NCBI GenBank assembly: GCA_965660145.1
Contig: CBFHYX010000010.1
Location: forward strand, 1 to 64,000
DNA: 64,000 nt
Reading direction: 5' to 3'
From: JABURQ01 sp029243145
GTDB taxonomy: Bacteria > Planctomycetota > Planctomycetia > Planctomycetales > Planctomycetaceae
The first letter of the stretch is position 1. Every line of letters begins with the position of its first letter. Both the position numbers and the translations under genes were made by a program. A model generated the notes under the pieces. That model saw nothing but the letters and a program-made list of their open reading frames with translations, was not told where the DNA came from and did no database searches. This document shows, piece after piece, positions 1 to 12,155 of the stretch.

Positions 1-263
1 CCTTTCGCTGAGATCGCCGGACGAGCGATCAGATACGCATAATTCGTATGACAGGTGAAGCACTTCCGCGACTTGGTCCAGTGGAGGGAAGACTGATCGA
101 GATAACGGGTGGCGGCTTGCAGCGAAAACGACTTCGCGACGGGTTCGTTCGGAGTGTTGGCTGCTGGCGCGGTGACATTGTCCAGTGTCAAGTCTTCGGA
201 CCTTAGTTCACTGGCAGCGAATAAGAAGATTGCCAAGCAGATGAGGACAGGAGGAGGAGTCAT
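1..263 (-). CDS. N-terminal part of a secreted squalene-cyclase-like protein with a CxxCH motif (runs off window)
   Basis: Only the first 87 or so codons are inside the window. The ATG is at 261-263 on the minus strand. The translation starts with a Sec-type leader (MTPPPVLICLAIFLFAASEL), followed by a linker and the stretch QAATRYLDQSSLHWTKSRKC. A CFTCH motif at residues 68-72 could bind covalent heme c. This N-terminus resembles planctomycete proteins carrying prenyltransferase/squalene-oxidase repeats behind a cytochrome-like CxxCH; the repeat part is outside the window, so that assignment is inference. It lies head-on to nothing nearby and is separated from the flavoprotein gene by 300 bp. 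Confidence 0.6.
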   Translation of the reverse strand, partial: MTPPPVLICLAIFLFAASELRSEDLTLDNVTAPAANTPNEPVAKSFSLQAATRYLDQSSLHWTKSRKCFTCHTNYAYLIARPAISAK

Positions 264-563
264 AATATGATCCTTTGATTGTGCGATGGATTACCGCGAG
301 AAGCTGAGAGCCAAGGTACGATTGAGTATTCACTCATTCTATCAAGAGTGGATCTCTGTTTTCATGCTTATTATCTTTCGATTCCATAGTTAGAGCACGC
401 CTTCGGTTCCGTAGGCGGAGGAGAATCCCGTCTGGCATCCGTTGGTCGTCGGTAAAGACCATTTTGAGAAGCACTCTACTGAGATGACAAATATCTTCCA
501 TCTATTACTGACAGAGGATTCTTCTGGAAGAATGTTGCTGTGAGGCCCGATGCGTTGATCCCT
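264..563. other. Intergenic, 300 bp, nothing recognised
   Basis: No convincing ORF, RNA gene or terminator was seen. The flanking genes both read on the minus strand, so the promoter of the squalene-cyclase-like gene should lie here. Confidence 0.4.
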
Positions 564-1805
564 TCACGAAATCGAGTTGCCGGCAATCCACGCCGTTGTC
601 CATGCGTTCTGAAAATTAAAGCCGCCCGTAATCCCGTCGACGTCCAACACTTCGCCCGCGAAATAGAGACCTGAGCAAACTCGACTTTCCATCGTTCGGA
701 AATCGACTTCTTTCAGGTCCACGCCACCACAAGTCACAAACTCTTCTTTGAAGACGCCCTTCCCTGCCACTTGGAATTCGCCGACAGATAGTTCTACGAC
801 AAGCGCCTGCGTTGCCTTTTTTGAAAGTTCAGCCCATCGAATGGGTTGCCCGCCAACGGCGTGATCAACCAGTGATTTCCATAACCGTTTGGGGAACTGC
901 CAGGGGCACGAAACATCGACGGTCTTCTTGGAATGACCTGCTTTGAATGAATTCAGTTGCTCGCGAATTTGGTCGGCACTGGATCCCGACAACCAGTTGA
1001 TTCGCAGTTTGGCGTTGTAATTCGAATCGTGCAGTTCCCTTGCAGCCCATGCGGAAAGTTTCAAAACCGCGGGACCACTCAGCCCCCAATGCGTCACGAG
1101 TATCGGTCCAGATTGGCTGAACGTCTTCGAGTCGGTGACTAACTGACAATCGACGTGTTCAACCGCAACCCCTGGCAAGTTTTCGATCCGTGGATCGTGA
1201 ACTTTGAAAGTAAACAACGATGGCACCGGCGGAACGACTTGATGCCCGAGAGAACTCGTCAATTCGAAACCGGCTCGACTGCCGCCGGTCGCAAATAGAA
1301 TTCGGTCCGCTGGAATTGATTCGCCAGATTGCAGAGTTACGAAAAATTTTGAGTCTCTTTTACAAATCGCCGACACGTTGGTTCGAATACGAATCACCAC
1401 TCCCGCGTCCTCCGCCGAACCTTGCAAACAATCGACAATGGTCGCTGAATCATCGGTCGCGGGGAACATTCGGCCATCCGACTCTGTTTTGGTCTGAACT
1501 CCTCGCGACTCAAACCAGTTTATGGTGTCGGACGGTTGAAACCTGGTGAAGGGACCACGCAGAGCCTTTCCGCCCCGTGGGTAGCTATTGACCAACTCGC
1601 GGGGTTCAAAGCAACTGTGAGTCAGATTGCAACGACCACCTCCCGAGACTCGTACCTTCGCCAATACGGACGAGGAAGCTTCGAGGATCGTCACATCGTG
1701 ACCATTTTCGGCAGCCGCAATCGCCCCGAAGAATCCCGCTGCGCCGCCGCCGATCACGATAACTTTCAAATTAAGTCGCCTCGACTGAATCGGGTGAAGT
1801 GTCAT
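564..1805 (-). CDS. NAD(P)/FAD-dependent oxidoreductase, BaiN/YhiN (HI0933-like) family
   Basis: A flavoprotein of about 413 residues, near the usual size of the HI0933 family. Just inside the N-terminus is the dinucleotide-binding motif VIVIGGGAAGFFGAIAAA. It is followed by VSGGGRCNLTHS, a family signature close to the flavin, then LFATGGSRAG and a C-terminal TCGGVDLKEVDFRTMESR and GGFNFQNAWTTAW, which closes the FAD site. The reading frame can be opened nine codons earlier at a TTG, but the ATG at 1805 sits better before the Rossmann strand. Members are soluble oxidoreductases whose substrates are mostly unknown. The gene appears to stand alone. A terminator lies about 200 bp upstream of it. 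Confidence 0.85.
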   Translation of the reverse strand: MTLHPIQSRRLNLKVIVIGGGAAGFFGAIAAAENGHDVTILEASSSVLAKVRVSGGGRCNLTHSCFEPRELVNSYPRGGKALRGPFTRFQPSDTINWFESRGVQTKTESDGRMFPATDDSATIVDCLQGSAEDAGVVIRIRTNVSAICKRDSKFFVTLQSGESIPADRILFATGGSRAGFELTSSLGHQVVPPVPSLFTFKVHDPRIENLPGVAVEHVDCQLVTDSKTFSQSGPILVTHWGLSGPAVLKLSAWAARELHDSNYNAKLRINWLSGSSADQIREQLNSFKAGHSKKTVDVSCPWQFPKRLWKSLVDHAVGGQPIRWAELSKKATQALVVELSVGEFQVAGKGVFKEEFVTCGGVDLKEVDFRTMESRVCSGLYFAGEVLDVDGITGGFNFQNAWTTAWIAGNSIS

Positions 1806-2008
1806 AAAACTCAACCGATGTCGTGTGGTCAAAAAACTCGGCCGAACTGCAAGCCTCTATGAATTTACGACTTGCGACAACTCAGAGTCTAGCATTTCAA
1901 CCGGTTGATCTCATCCATGCAGCTTCGGAAGCTGGCCGATTGTCTCTGTTTTCACAGACCGAACAGGTCGGCTGAATATTATGCACCTACGGGAAACCTG
2001 AAACCAAA

Positions 2009-2041
2009 AAACCCCGAGAAACTTAATGTTTCCCGAGGTTT
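2009..2041 (-). terminator. Strong intrinsic terminator reading on the minus strand
   Basis: Read on the minus strand, AACCTCGGGAAAC and GTTTCTCGGGGTT pair (one G-U) around a 5-nt ATTAA loop, and are followed directly by a T-run. No similar T-run follows on the plus strand. It lies upstream of the flavoprotein gene, so it must end a different minus-strand transcript that starts in the 2040-2440 gap. Confidence 0.75.
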
Positions 2042-2258
2042 AGTAGGCAGTCAAGTGGAGGATCGAGGACACCAGTTGAACTTTTTGCGGGAGCCATCGC
2101 GACGTGGAATTTGGAAACAGCTTGGATGGTGATGGCTCTAACGTCCCAAATTGTAAGCTGACGCTCTTTAAGGCGGCAAGGGAATCAGTCTGGTTTGGTT
2201 TACTCAGGTTTTGAATCGTCTGAAAACAGGCTGCGGAGAATGACGGGCGCGTGACCAA
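2040..2258 (-). other. Possible small transcript or 72-codon ORF in front of the 2009-2041 terminator
   Basis: A 72-codon minus-strand frame stops exactly where the terminator hairpin starts; its TAA forms the first bases of the stem. The translation (rich in S, Q and L) resembles no family I know and has no clear ribosome site, so the product may be an untranslated RNA rather than a protein. I compared the region by eye with 6S, tmRNA, SRP and RNase P RNA hallmarks and saw none. Upstream, on the other strand, lies the sigma-factor gene, so the gap 2259-2448 should hold divergent promoters. Confidence 0.3.
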
Positions 2259-2448
2259 CTGATGCTCCCATCACTTATGGGCTCTTGGCTGATTTCTTTT
2301 TCGAGCCTGCCACTACGTTGTCGCAAAACGAATTCCGAATTTTCTTCACTTTGTTTTGCGCTTTTCTGGAATTTGAGCATTAGATAAGTAGAGGCAAAGC
2401 GACAAACACACTTTCACCAACAACCTGAGGATTATCGCTATCGCCAAC

Positions 2449-2982
2449 GTGTCGAATCTGAGTCCGGACGAATTCGTCAAGCTGACGCTTGAACACGAGG
2501 GGCGGTTTTTCTCCGTTGTGCTTGCGATGCTGCCCGGCTGCGCGGACGCGGAGGACATTATTCAGGAAGCGATCACCGTCATGTGGCAAAAGTCGGAACA
2601 ATTTCAGCGCGGTACAGACTTTGGCGCCTGGGGGTGCCGCATCGTTCGGCTCAAGGTGATGGAGCATCTCCGTAAGCGGCGAGGCGTTGGCGTTCTGCTT
2701 TCTCATGAGGCGCTGGAGATGGTCGCGCTCGATCTCGAAAAACCGGCCGGCGATCTGGCCGCGCGGACGGCTGCCTTGAAAGACTGCCTCACAAAATTAG
2801 AGCCCACATCGCGAGAACTGATCACGATTCGCTTTCACCCGAAAATGACGTTGAAGAAAACCGCCGAACAATTGGGCAGGTCGGAGCCAACCATTCGCAA
2901 ATCGGTACGAAAGATTCTGCGTCAGCTTGAGAGGTGCGTTGAGCGGACGTTGGGAATTGACGCGGAGACTGTCCATGAATGA
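2449..2982 (+). CDS. ECF-like RNA polymerase sigma factor (Rhodopirellula/Verrucomicrobium type)
   Basis: A sigma-70 family protein of 177 residues starting at a GTG. Region 2 is visible as LSPDEFVKLTLEHEGRFFSV, AEDIIQEAITVMW and DFGAWGCRIVRLKVMEHLRK. Region 4 is LTKLEPTSRELITIRF followed by the helix-turn-helix TLKKTAEQLGRSEPTIRKSV. This fits the ECF subgroup typical of Planctomycetes and Verrucomicrobia. The stop codon overlaps the start of the FecR-like gene, so the two are translationally coupled and probably form a sigma / anti-sigma pair. A likely target is the downstream cytochrome/DUF1501 operon or the module itself, which is inference from gene order. Confidence 0.9.
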   Translation: MSNLSPDEFVKLTLEHEGRFFSVVLAMLPGCADAEDIIQEAITVMWQKSEQFQRGTDFGAWGCRIVRLKVMEHLRKRRGVGVLLSHEALEMVALDLEKPAGDLAARTAALKDCLTKLEPTSRELITIRFHPKMTLKKTAEQLGRSEPTIRKSVRKILRQLERCVERTLGIDAETVHE

Positions 2983-4384
2983 TTCATCGTTTGAAGACTT
3001 GATGGATGCGATTGAAAGCGGCGAGCGGGCGGCGGAGCAGGCGCAAAAGCTGTCGGAGTTGATCTGCACGGATGCCACGTTCCGCGCTCGCTACGTTCAG
3101 TACATGTCGATGTGTGGGCAACTGGCGGTTTCCGCAAGACGCATCTCGGAGTCTGTTCCTGAAAGCGAACCGACTTCCAGCTCAACCGAAGTCGTTTCGA
3201 CGCCGTCTCGTCGTAACCGCCGCGTCTGGATGTCGTTCACCGCAATCGCCGCGTCGGTGGCGTTGGCTGTTTTTGGTTTTCAGTATTTCACTCATGATCG
3301 CAATGATTCGTTAGACGGCACAGAAGGTCCACAGCTCGTAACTTCGATCGCTGTGCTTGAAGAACAGGACGGCTACTGGCACAGTCACGGACTGAACGCT
3401 GAAGTGGGCGAATCGATTCACGCCGGGCGTTGGTTGCGTTTGGATCAGGGGACAGCGACGGTGCGTTTCAAGAGTGGTGTTACGATGAAATTGATCGGAG
3501 ACACGCTGCTGCAAATTGTTTCCGCTGAGCGCGTCTTGCTTGTCCATGGCGATGCGCGAACAAATGTTCCAGAGAATGCAACCGGATTTACGATCGCCAC
3601 AACCGCCGGAGAAGTCGTTGACCTGGGGACGGAATTTTCCGTCTCAACTGACGGTTCCAGCATCGATGTCCACGTTCACGACGGTCTGGCACGAATTGAT
3701 TCCACTGAGATGGCAAGTCAGATGGTCAGTGAAGGGCAGGCGTATCGAGTCGATCCGGTTTCCCAAACAATTCAGCGTCTGCGATCCCAACCAGCCGCGC
3801 CTGACGAATCGGAGCCCCCGCTTCACATTGCGTATCAAGTTCGGGCTGGAACGCTTGGGAATCAGCCCTATGCCGGCAAGGTCGGCCATGACTTTGTCGT
3901 CCATCGTCCCATCGAGATCACTCGCCTTGGAGTATTTGACAGTGCGTCCGATGGGTTGAAATCAACTTTGACTTGCGAACTTTGGCGACGTGACACCCGC
4001 GGAACTCCTACGGAGTTTGGTGACGACTCTGGAGGTGCGCTGCTGGCGACAGTCCTGTTTGAACCGGGTCAAGAAGCCGCCCTCGTTGGTGCACATCGCA
4101 TGCAGCATCTGAAAGAAGGCGAAATGATGCTCGAACCAGGAAGTTATTCCGTCGTCGCTTTCGGATTCGGAACGCCGGATCCGAATGGAAATGATTGGGA
4201 GGCGGGCTGGTATCGAGCGGATAAGCGACGTGACGACGGCGAACAATCCATTGAGTTCGTTGGGACCAGCCGTTTTGGGGCGGCGGCATCGGAATTCGAT
4301 GCAAACGGTTTTCCGCTTTTGATCGACACCGTTTTCGCTGATCGCTATTTGGCGGGAACATTTGAATTCCGAATCGCTCGTTAG
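2975..4384 (+). CDS. FecR-like membrane-anchored anti-sigma/regulator protein
   Basis: About 469 residues. The ATG at 2975 overlaps the sigma-factor stop and is preferred over the frame's earlier opening. The first 80 residues form a short cytoplasmic segment (DLMDAIESGERAAEQAQKLS) of the kind that holds sigma factors. One membrane helix spans about residues 84-105. A FecR domain follows at about 140-235, with GTATVRFKSGVTMKLIGDT, LVHGDARTNVPENATGFTI and EVVDLGTEFSV. The C-terminal 200 residues are a periplasmic sensor-like region without a family I can name. In this arrangement the outer domain would sense a surface signal and release the sigma factor. Confidence 0.85.
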   Translation: MNDSSFEDLMDAIESGERAAEQAQKLSELICTDATFRARYVQYMSMCGQLAVSARRISESVPESEPTSSSTEVVSTPSRRNRRVWMSFTAIAASVALAVFGFQYFTHDRNDSLDGTEGPQLVTSIAVLEEQDGYWHSHGLNAEVGESIHAGRWLRLDQGTATVRFKSGVTMKLIGDTLLQIVSAERVLLVHGDARTNVPENATGFTIATTAGEVVDLGTEFSVSTDGSSIDVHVHDGLARIDSTEMASQMVSEGQAYRVDPVSQTIQRLRSQPAAPDESEPPLHIAYQVRAGTLGNQPYAGKVGHDFVVHRPIEITRLGVFDSASDGLKSTLTCELWRRDTRGTPTEFGDDSGGALLATVLFEPGQEAALVGAHRMQHLKEGEMMLEPGSYSVVAFGFGTPDPNGNDWEAGWYRADKRRDDGEQSIEFVGTSRFGAAASEFDANGFPLLIDTVFADRYLAGTFEFRIAR

Positions 4385-4420
4385 AAATCTTCTACTTTAG
4401 CTGCTGTCGCCAGACGGCGG

Positions 4421-4448
4421 GCCACGCTCTGGCGAGCGTAGCTACGGC
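4421..4448. repeat. Short dispersed repeat (CTCTGGCGAGCGTAGCTACG type)
   Basis: The stretch GCTCTGGCGAGCGTAGCTAC is partly self-complementary. A related copy (GCGTTCTTGCGAACGCAGCT) lies near 39.8 kb. It lies between the FecR-like gene and the GlcG-like gene, and looks like non-coding dispersed repeat DNA rather than a regulatory site. Confidence 0.4.
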
Positions 4449-4484
4449 AAAATTTCTAGTTGCAAATTAACTTAGAAACCAAAG

Positions 4485-4934
4485 ATGGAAACGGAAAACA
4501 TGCAAACTATTGCCCTGACTGACAACATCAGCTCTCACACTTCCGAAGCGATGTTGTCGGCGGCCGAGTCGAAAGCAAATGAGCTCAGCGTCAAGATGAA
4601 CATCGCGATTGTTGACGTTGGAGGAAACCTCAAAGCGTTTCATCGGATGGACGGTGCGTGGCTGGGAAGTATTGACATCGCATGCAGGAAAGCTCGGACG
4701 GCGAGATTGTTCGATATGCCAACCAGTGCCATCGGCGAGTAGTCTCAACCTGGTGGCTCGCTGTTTAATATCGAACATTCCAACGGGGGGCTGATTTCGT
4801 TTCCTGGAGGGCTGCCTGTGGTCAACGACCACGGCACAGTCGTCGGAGCTATCGGTGTTTCAGGCTCAACGGTCGAAGATGATCATACTGTTGCAGAAGC
4901 TGCGGTTCAGGCGGTGACTGAGGCATGCGTCTAA
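4485..4934 (+). pseudogene. GlcG/HbpS-like heme-binding protein gene interrupted by one amber codon
   Basis: One uninterrupted frame of 149 codons apart from a TAG at 4740-4742. Upstream of the stop the product reads MNIAIVDVGGNLKAFHRMDG and KARTARLFDMPTSAIGE. Directly after it, in the same frame, come SQPGGSLFNIEHSNGGLISF, PGGLPVVNDHGTVVGAIGVS and EDDHTVAEAAVQAVTEACV, and the natural stop. Together they form a normal-length GlcG/HbpS (DUF336) domain. The family usually has Leu before SQPGG, so a single TTG to TAG change explains the break. ATG codons at 4485 and 4500 are both possible. It could be a fresh pseudogene, a readthrough product, or a sequence error. It sits between the FecR-like gene and the first cytochrome protein. 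Confidence 0.85.
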
Positions 4935-4970
4935 CCAATATTTTCCAAGAGTTCTCATTTCAGGTTTGAC

Positions 4971-8173
<3,203 letters not shown>

Positions 8174-8174
<1 letters not shown>

Positions 8175-9631
8175 TGAGCAAACAAACAACCGCTCTTCAG
8201 GACCTTCGACAACAAACACGTCGCCAATTCATCGCAAGTGGAAAACACTTGCTGGGCGGAGCTGCACTGGCGTCACTCGGCCTGCCGAATCTGGCACTTG
8301 CGTCCAGTAGAGGAGCGGTACAGCCGCACTTTGCGCCAAAGGCCAAACGCGTGATCTACCTCCACATGGTCGGCGGCCCTTCGCAAATGGACTTGTTCGA
8401 TCACAAGCCGGTGATGAAAAACTGGTTCGACAAGAATCTGCCGGAGTCGATTCGCAACGGGCAGCGCCTAACGACCATGACCAGCGGACAGACTCGGTTC
8501 CCAATTGCTCCGACAACGTACAAGTTCGGCGCGGCTGGTGAGTGTGGCATGATGATGAACACGGAACTGCTGCCGAATCTGGCGAAGAAGGCGGATGAAA
8601 TCTGCTGGATGCGCAGCCTGCATACCGAAGCGATCAACCACGAACCGGCGATCACAGCAATGCAGACCGGCAATCAGATTACCGGTCGACCGTGCCTCGG
8701 ATCGTGGGCCTCGTATGGTCTCGGTTCAATGAATGAGAACCTTCCCGCGTTTGTCGTACTGGTCGCCATTCCAAAGAACCGTGAACAGGAACAGGCAATC
8801 TCATCGCGGCTGTGGAGTGCCGGTTATCTGCCGGGCCGACATTCGGGAGTTTCTTTCAGTAGCAGCAGCGATCCGATCCTGTTTATCAACAATCCGCCGG
8901 GTGTTCCAAATGCCATTCGCGGTCGCAGCATCGAAGGCATCAACGCACTGAATCGGATGAACTTTGAAGCGACGGGTGATCCGGAAACGCAAACTCGGAT
9001 TCAACAATACGAAATGGCATTTCGTATGCAGGCCAGCGTCCCGGAACTGACGGATCTCAGGTCCGAAACACAGCACACATTCGACCTGTACGGTGATGAC
9101 GCAAAGAGGCCCGGTTCATTCGCCAACACGACGCTGATAACGCGTCGACTTGCCGAACGCGGCGTTCGGTTCGTGCAGGTGTATCACAACAACTGGGACC
9201 ACCATGCCAATGTTTCAGGCCGCATGCCCGACCAATGTAAAGACGTCGACCAACCCTGTTACGCGCTTCTCGAAGACCTGAAACAGCGCGGTATGCTTGA
9301 CGACACCCTAGTCATCTGGGGCGGTGAATTTGGTCGTACGATCTACTCTCAAGGCGGACTCACCAAAGACAACTACGGGCGCGATCATCATCCTCGCTGC
9401 TTCAGCATGTGGATGGCTGGGGGTGGATCGAAGGGCGGAACAATCTATGGCGAAACAGACGACTTTTCGTACAACATCGTCAAAGACCCGCTTCACATCC
9501 GAGATTTCCACGCCACCGTGCTGCACCTACTGGGTTTCGATCATCAGCGATTCACTTACAAGCACCAAGGTCTCGATCAGCGATTGACCGGAGTCGAAGC
9601 AGCACGCGTTGTTGAAGCCCTGTTGGCATAG
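8174..9631 (+). CDS. DUF1501 protein (sulfatase-fold, Tat-like leader)
   Basis: A 485-residue protein with a leader containing TRRQFIASGKHLLGGAALAS, compatible with Tat export. Family marks are the early VIYLHMVGGPSQMDLFDHKP, CLGSWASYGLGSMNENLP, then VRFVQVYHNNWDHHANVSGR, DDTLVIWGGEFGRTIYSQGG and GRDHHPRCFSMWMAGGGSKG. The fold is related to alkaline phosphatases and sulfatases, and the Asp/His residues in those motifs are candidate metal ligands. The start codon overlaps the stop of the cytochrome protein, and the pair is conserved three times in this window. The substrate is unknown. Confidence 0.93.
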
Positions 9632-9914
9632 CGAACAGATGAGACCAGCAGTGCATAGATTTTCTCGATCTCTGTCTGCAGAATGAACGGCATTCGTGCA
9701 GGCCAATCTGTTCATCTCAGGCAGAGCTGAGTCACCCTTCGCTTCGTCCGATGCTACGATTCGGACGCGAACCGTCGTTACGCACACGAGGGAAGGATAG
9801 TGGACGTTAGAACTTTGTAAGTGTCTTGTTCACAGTCACTTGCCTGATTTGACCCCAAAGTTGCTCAAACAGATTGAACTTTTCGGATCCCCGTAAATCA
9901 TACCGAAAAGCCCA
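9632..9914. other. Intergenic, nothing recognised
   Basis: No good ORF or RNA was found between the DUF1501 stop and the terminator of the tRNA gene. No T-run hairpin for the plus-strand operon was obvious. Confidence 0.35.
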
Positions 9915-9951
9915 TGAAAAAAGCCGCCGATCACATTTGACCGGCGGCTCC
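9915..9951 (-). terminator. Intrinsic terminator after tRNA-Val
   Basis: Read on the minus strand, AGCCGCCGGTC and GATCGGCGGCT pair around a 6-nt loop, followed by six T residues. It lies 15 nt after the tRNA and ends that transcript. Confidence 0.9.
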
Positions 9952-9965
9952 TGTTTTTTTTGAAG

Positions 9966-10039
9966 TGGACATGAAGGGACTCGAACCCCCAACTTCTTCC
10001 GTGTAAAGGAAGCACTCTAACCAATTGAGTTACACGTCC
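9966..10039 (-). tRNA. tRNA-Val (anticodon UAC)
   Basis: A complete cloverleaf can be drawn on the minus strand. The acceptor GGACGTG pairs with CATGTCC, the D arm contains AATTGGTTAGAGT, the anticodon stem CTTCC/GGAAG encloses the loop TTTACAC (anticodon UAC), and the T arm is GGGGGTTCGAGTCCCTT. The discriminator is A. CCA is not encoded and must be added afterwards. It follows the zinc-ribbon gene by about 110 bp and has its own terminator. Confidence 0.95.
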
Positions 10040-10150
10040 GCTGTAGTTTGATAATTATATCGAATCAGAACGGATCCGAAAACCAAGTTCGGCAATTCCG
10101 ATCTGTGATTCGGACAATTTCTATTCAGATCGGGTTCGCCGTTTGGCGAA

Positions 10151-11350
10151 TTACTTCTCATCTGGTTTCATCATCGGTTTCTCGTCCTTCATTTCTTTCT
10201 TTTTCATCATCTTCTTGGCGTTGTCCGAAAATTCGCCGTCGGTTTCTTCTTGAAATGACGATTCTTCCTGTTCCATCATCGGTTCGGCGTACTCCTCGGG
10301 AGTGTCATCTGTCGATGGTTGTGTTTTCAGACCCAGCGGGTGATCAAGATTCACGACAATTTCACCAGGAAAGCCGGGGCTGTCATCACCCACATCCCGT
10401 CCTCGAATTACAAACGATTTCGTTCCGGGACGGACGAAGAAGAAGAGTTCCCCAGAGCTGCCAACTCCAACACAAGGGGACGCCGTTGTGCCGTCCCAAG
10501 CCAATACGTGATACCCGAACCCACTCACAACCGATGCCAGTGCCATGTGATCGCGAACGTCGGCTAAATTGGGAATCTGCTTCTCTCCCTTGTCGATTGC
10601 AGACGACCATTCCATCACAAATTGATTGGCGGCGTTTTGAATTTGTTGCATACGAAACTGATTGAGTTCCTTCGCATGATCAGAGACATAATCGGCAACA
10701 TCGGTTCCCTCCAGCGAAGCACTCACACAGATCGCTTCGGGAACAGGTTTAACCTTGGCAACAATGCCCGAAGATCGAGCGGTGAGTATGACATCCGCCA
10801 GATGAGTCGAACTGACCAATGCCAATTCCTCGAGTTCCAGAGAAGCACGGACCTTTTCAAAGAGTTCCGCTTCGACGGTCACATCGCCTCGCGAAATCAG
10901 GCCGGGCGAAATATTGGGGACTTCAACAACTTGCCCAGTGACCTCGGGTGAAAGTCCTGCATTCCCTTGAACGAAATACCAACCAATAAAACCAAACAAC
11001 ACACCCGCACACAGGATCGGTACCATAAGTCCGCCAACCGATGATCGCCTGCGTTTTCTTTTGACTCGCCCTGATTTTCCCGGCGGGACGATTTGAATAA
11101 TCGGATCGGTGTTCCCGGAGGACGGACCAGAATTAAACGTCAACTCGTCGAAGGCGGGTTCTTCTGCCGACTGGAATTCAACTGCGGGTGATTTTACTTC
11201 CGTCTCTTGGGGAGACATTGAGGATCGACTTCCACTTTGAGTGGGAACGATCAGTTTTTCTCGACACTGTGGACAAGACCCTTTTTTTCCACCAGCCCCC
11301 TCAGCAACTTGGATAAGGGCTTGGCAAGTGGGGCAATTGAACTCAATCAT
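10151..11350 (-). CDS. Zinc-ribbon single-pass membrane protein, function unknown
   Basis: 399 residues. The N-terminus is a small zinc ribbon with Cys 6, 9, 26 and 29 (FNCPTCQ and GSCPQCREK). An acidic/Ser-rich linker and a basic patch (KRKRRRS) come before one membrane helix at about residues 106-127. The rest is a presumably periplasmic region with no family I can name. The last 25 residues are very rich in Lys, Met and Asp/Glu (AKKMMKKKEMKDEKPMMKPD), which looks disordered. Zinc-ribbon plus single-helix proteins of this plan are common in Planctomycetes. It lies 36 bp after the CBM9-like gene on the same strand, so the two are probably cotranscribed. Confidence 0.75.
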   Translation of the reverse strand: MIEFNCPTCQALIQVAEGAGGKKGSCPQCREKLIVPTQSGSRSSMSPQETEVKSPAVEFQSAEEPAFDELTFNSGPSSGNTDPIIQIVPPGKSGRVKRKRRRSSVGGLMVPILCAGVLFGFIGWYFVQGNAGLSPEVTGQVVEVPNISPGLISRGDVTVEAELFEKVRASLELEELALVSSTHLADVILTARSSGIVAKVKPVPEAICVSASLEGTDVADYVSDHAKELNQFRMQQIQNAANQFVMEWSSAIDKGEKQIPNLADVRDHMALASVVSGFGYHVLAWDGTTASPCVGVGSSGELFFFVRPGTKSFVIRGRDVGDDSPGFPGEIVVNLDHPLGLKTQPSTDDTPEEYAEPMMEQEESSFQEETDGEFSDNAKKMMKKKEMKDEKPMMKPDEK

Positions 11351-11386
11351 CAGTGAACTCTCCAGATGTCTGGCTTGGTTAATTCT

Positions 11387-12040
11387 TCACTCGACCAATT
11401 CGATACTCTGCCATAAACTTGGATCGCTGGCAAAAGGAAATTCGTCGCCAACGCAGAGGGTTTGCTGGCCTAGCTCTGCATCTCGGACGGCATAGAAAAA
11501 TCCACACACAGGACTTCCTTCAGGATCGTAACCATTCAAGGCATCGGCGGGAATCCAAAGATTCAAATCGTAGCCATCTGCGCGAACATCGCCGGTGATC
11601 CAAAATTGACCATCATCGGCAAGCGGAGATTTTTCGCGACAGCGGGCAATCTCAACTTGTTGCACGTGCGGTTCTGTTTGATTCTTTCCCCCTCCAGACG
11701 GAAGTGCGACGATCTGATGGCAAAATCGATTGGCACGATGCACACCGGGGGTATTTCGCGTATCGATCCAAATTTGTAAGCCGTCCGTGGTGGTCAGTTT
11801 GTCAGCAGCACAGACGAGTGGCTGTTTTTTACCGACAACTCGACAACTCATCTGTAATCCTTCGTCGTGCCAACCCAAAGCAACAGTCGCAAATGAATCT
11901 GTTCCGTCGAGATGTTGCAAAGTCTCAATCGCGTATTTTTTACTGAGTAATTTCAGGGCACTGCGTCGGGCTGGTTTTTTGGGCAGTTTCCTAATCGCTT
12001 GCTGAGACTCAAACAAAAAGGCATTCGGTATCAGAGACAT
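11387..12040 (-). CDS. CBM9-like (DOMON-related) domain protein
   Basis: About 217 residues. The ATG at 12040 is preferred because AAGAG lies just in front of it; a GTG four codons earlier is possible. The chain shows the beta-sandwich pattern of carbohydrate-binding family 9: FATVALGWHDEGLQMSCRV, TTDGLQIWIDTRNTPGVHRA, then YDLNLWIPADALNGYDPEGS and VCGFFYAVRDAELGQQTL. There is no clear signal peptide, so where it acts is uncertain. It is upstream of the zinc-ribbon gene. Ligand binding is inferred from the fold only. Confidence 0.65.
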   Translation of the reverse strand: MSLIPNAFLFESQQAIRKLPKKPARRSALKLLSKKYAIETLQHLDGTDSFATVALGWHDEGLQMSCRVVGKKQPLVCAADKLTTTDGLQIWIDTRNTPGVHRANRFCHQIVALPSGGGKNQTEPHVQQVEIARCREKSPLADDGQFWITGDVRADGYDLNLWIPADALNGYDPEGSPVCGFFYAVRDAELGQQTLCVGDEFPFASDPSLWQSIELVE

Positions 12041-12155
12041 GAAACTCTTCACATGAACGGGAAAAAAGAAAGGGGCAAGTATGTGTGACTTTGCGACCCT
12101 ATGATTCTATCATCGTAGACGATCACAAACACCTCGACAGTCGGAGAAGCCGGAA

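Noticed and set aside
2040..2258. 6S RNA, tmRNA, SRP RNA or RNase P RNA before the terminator
   Set aside because: None of the conserved core sequences of those RNAs could be seen on the minus strand.
10048..10665. 205-codon plus-strand frame
   Set aside because: It is antisense to the zinc-ribbon protein gene, and the translation is Ser/Arg-rich and shadow-like.
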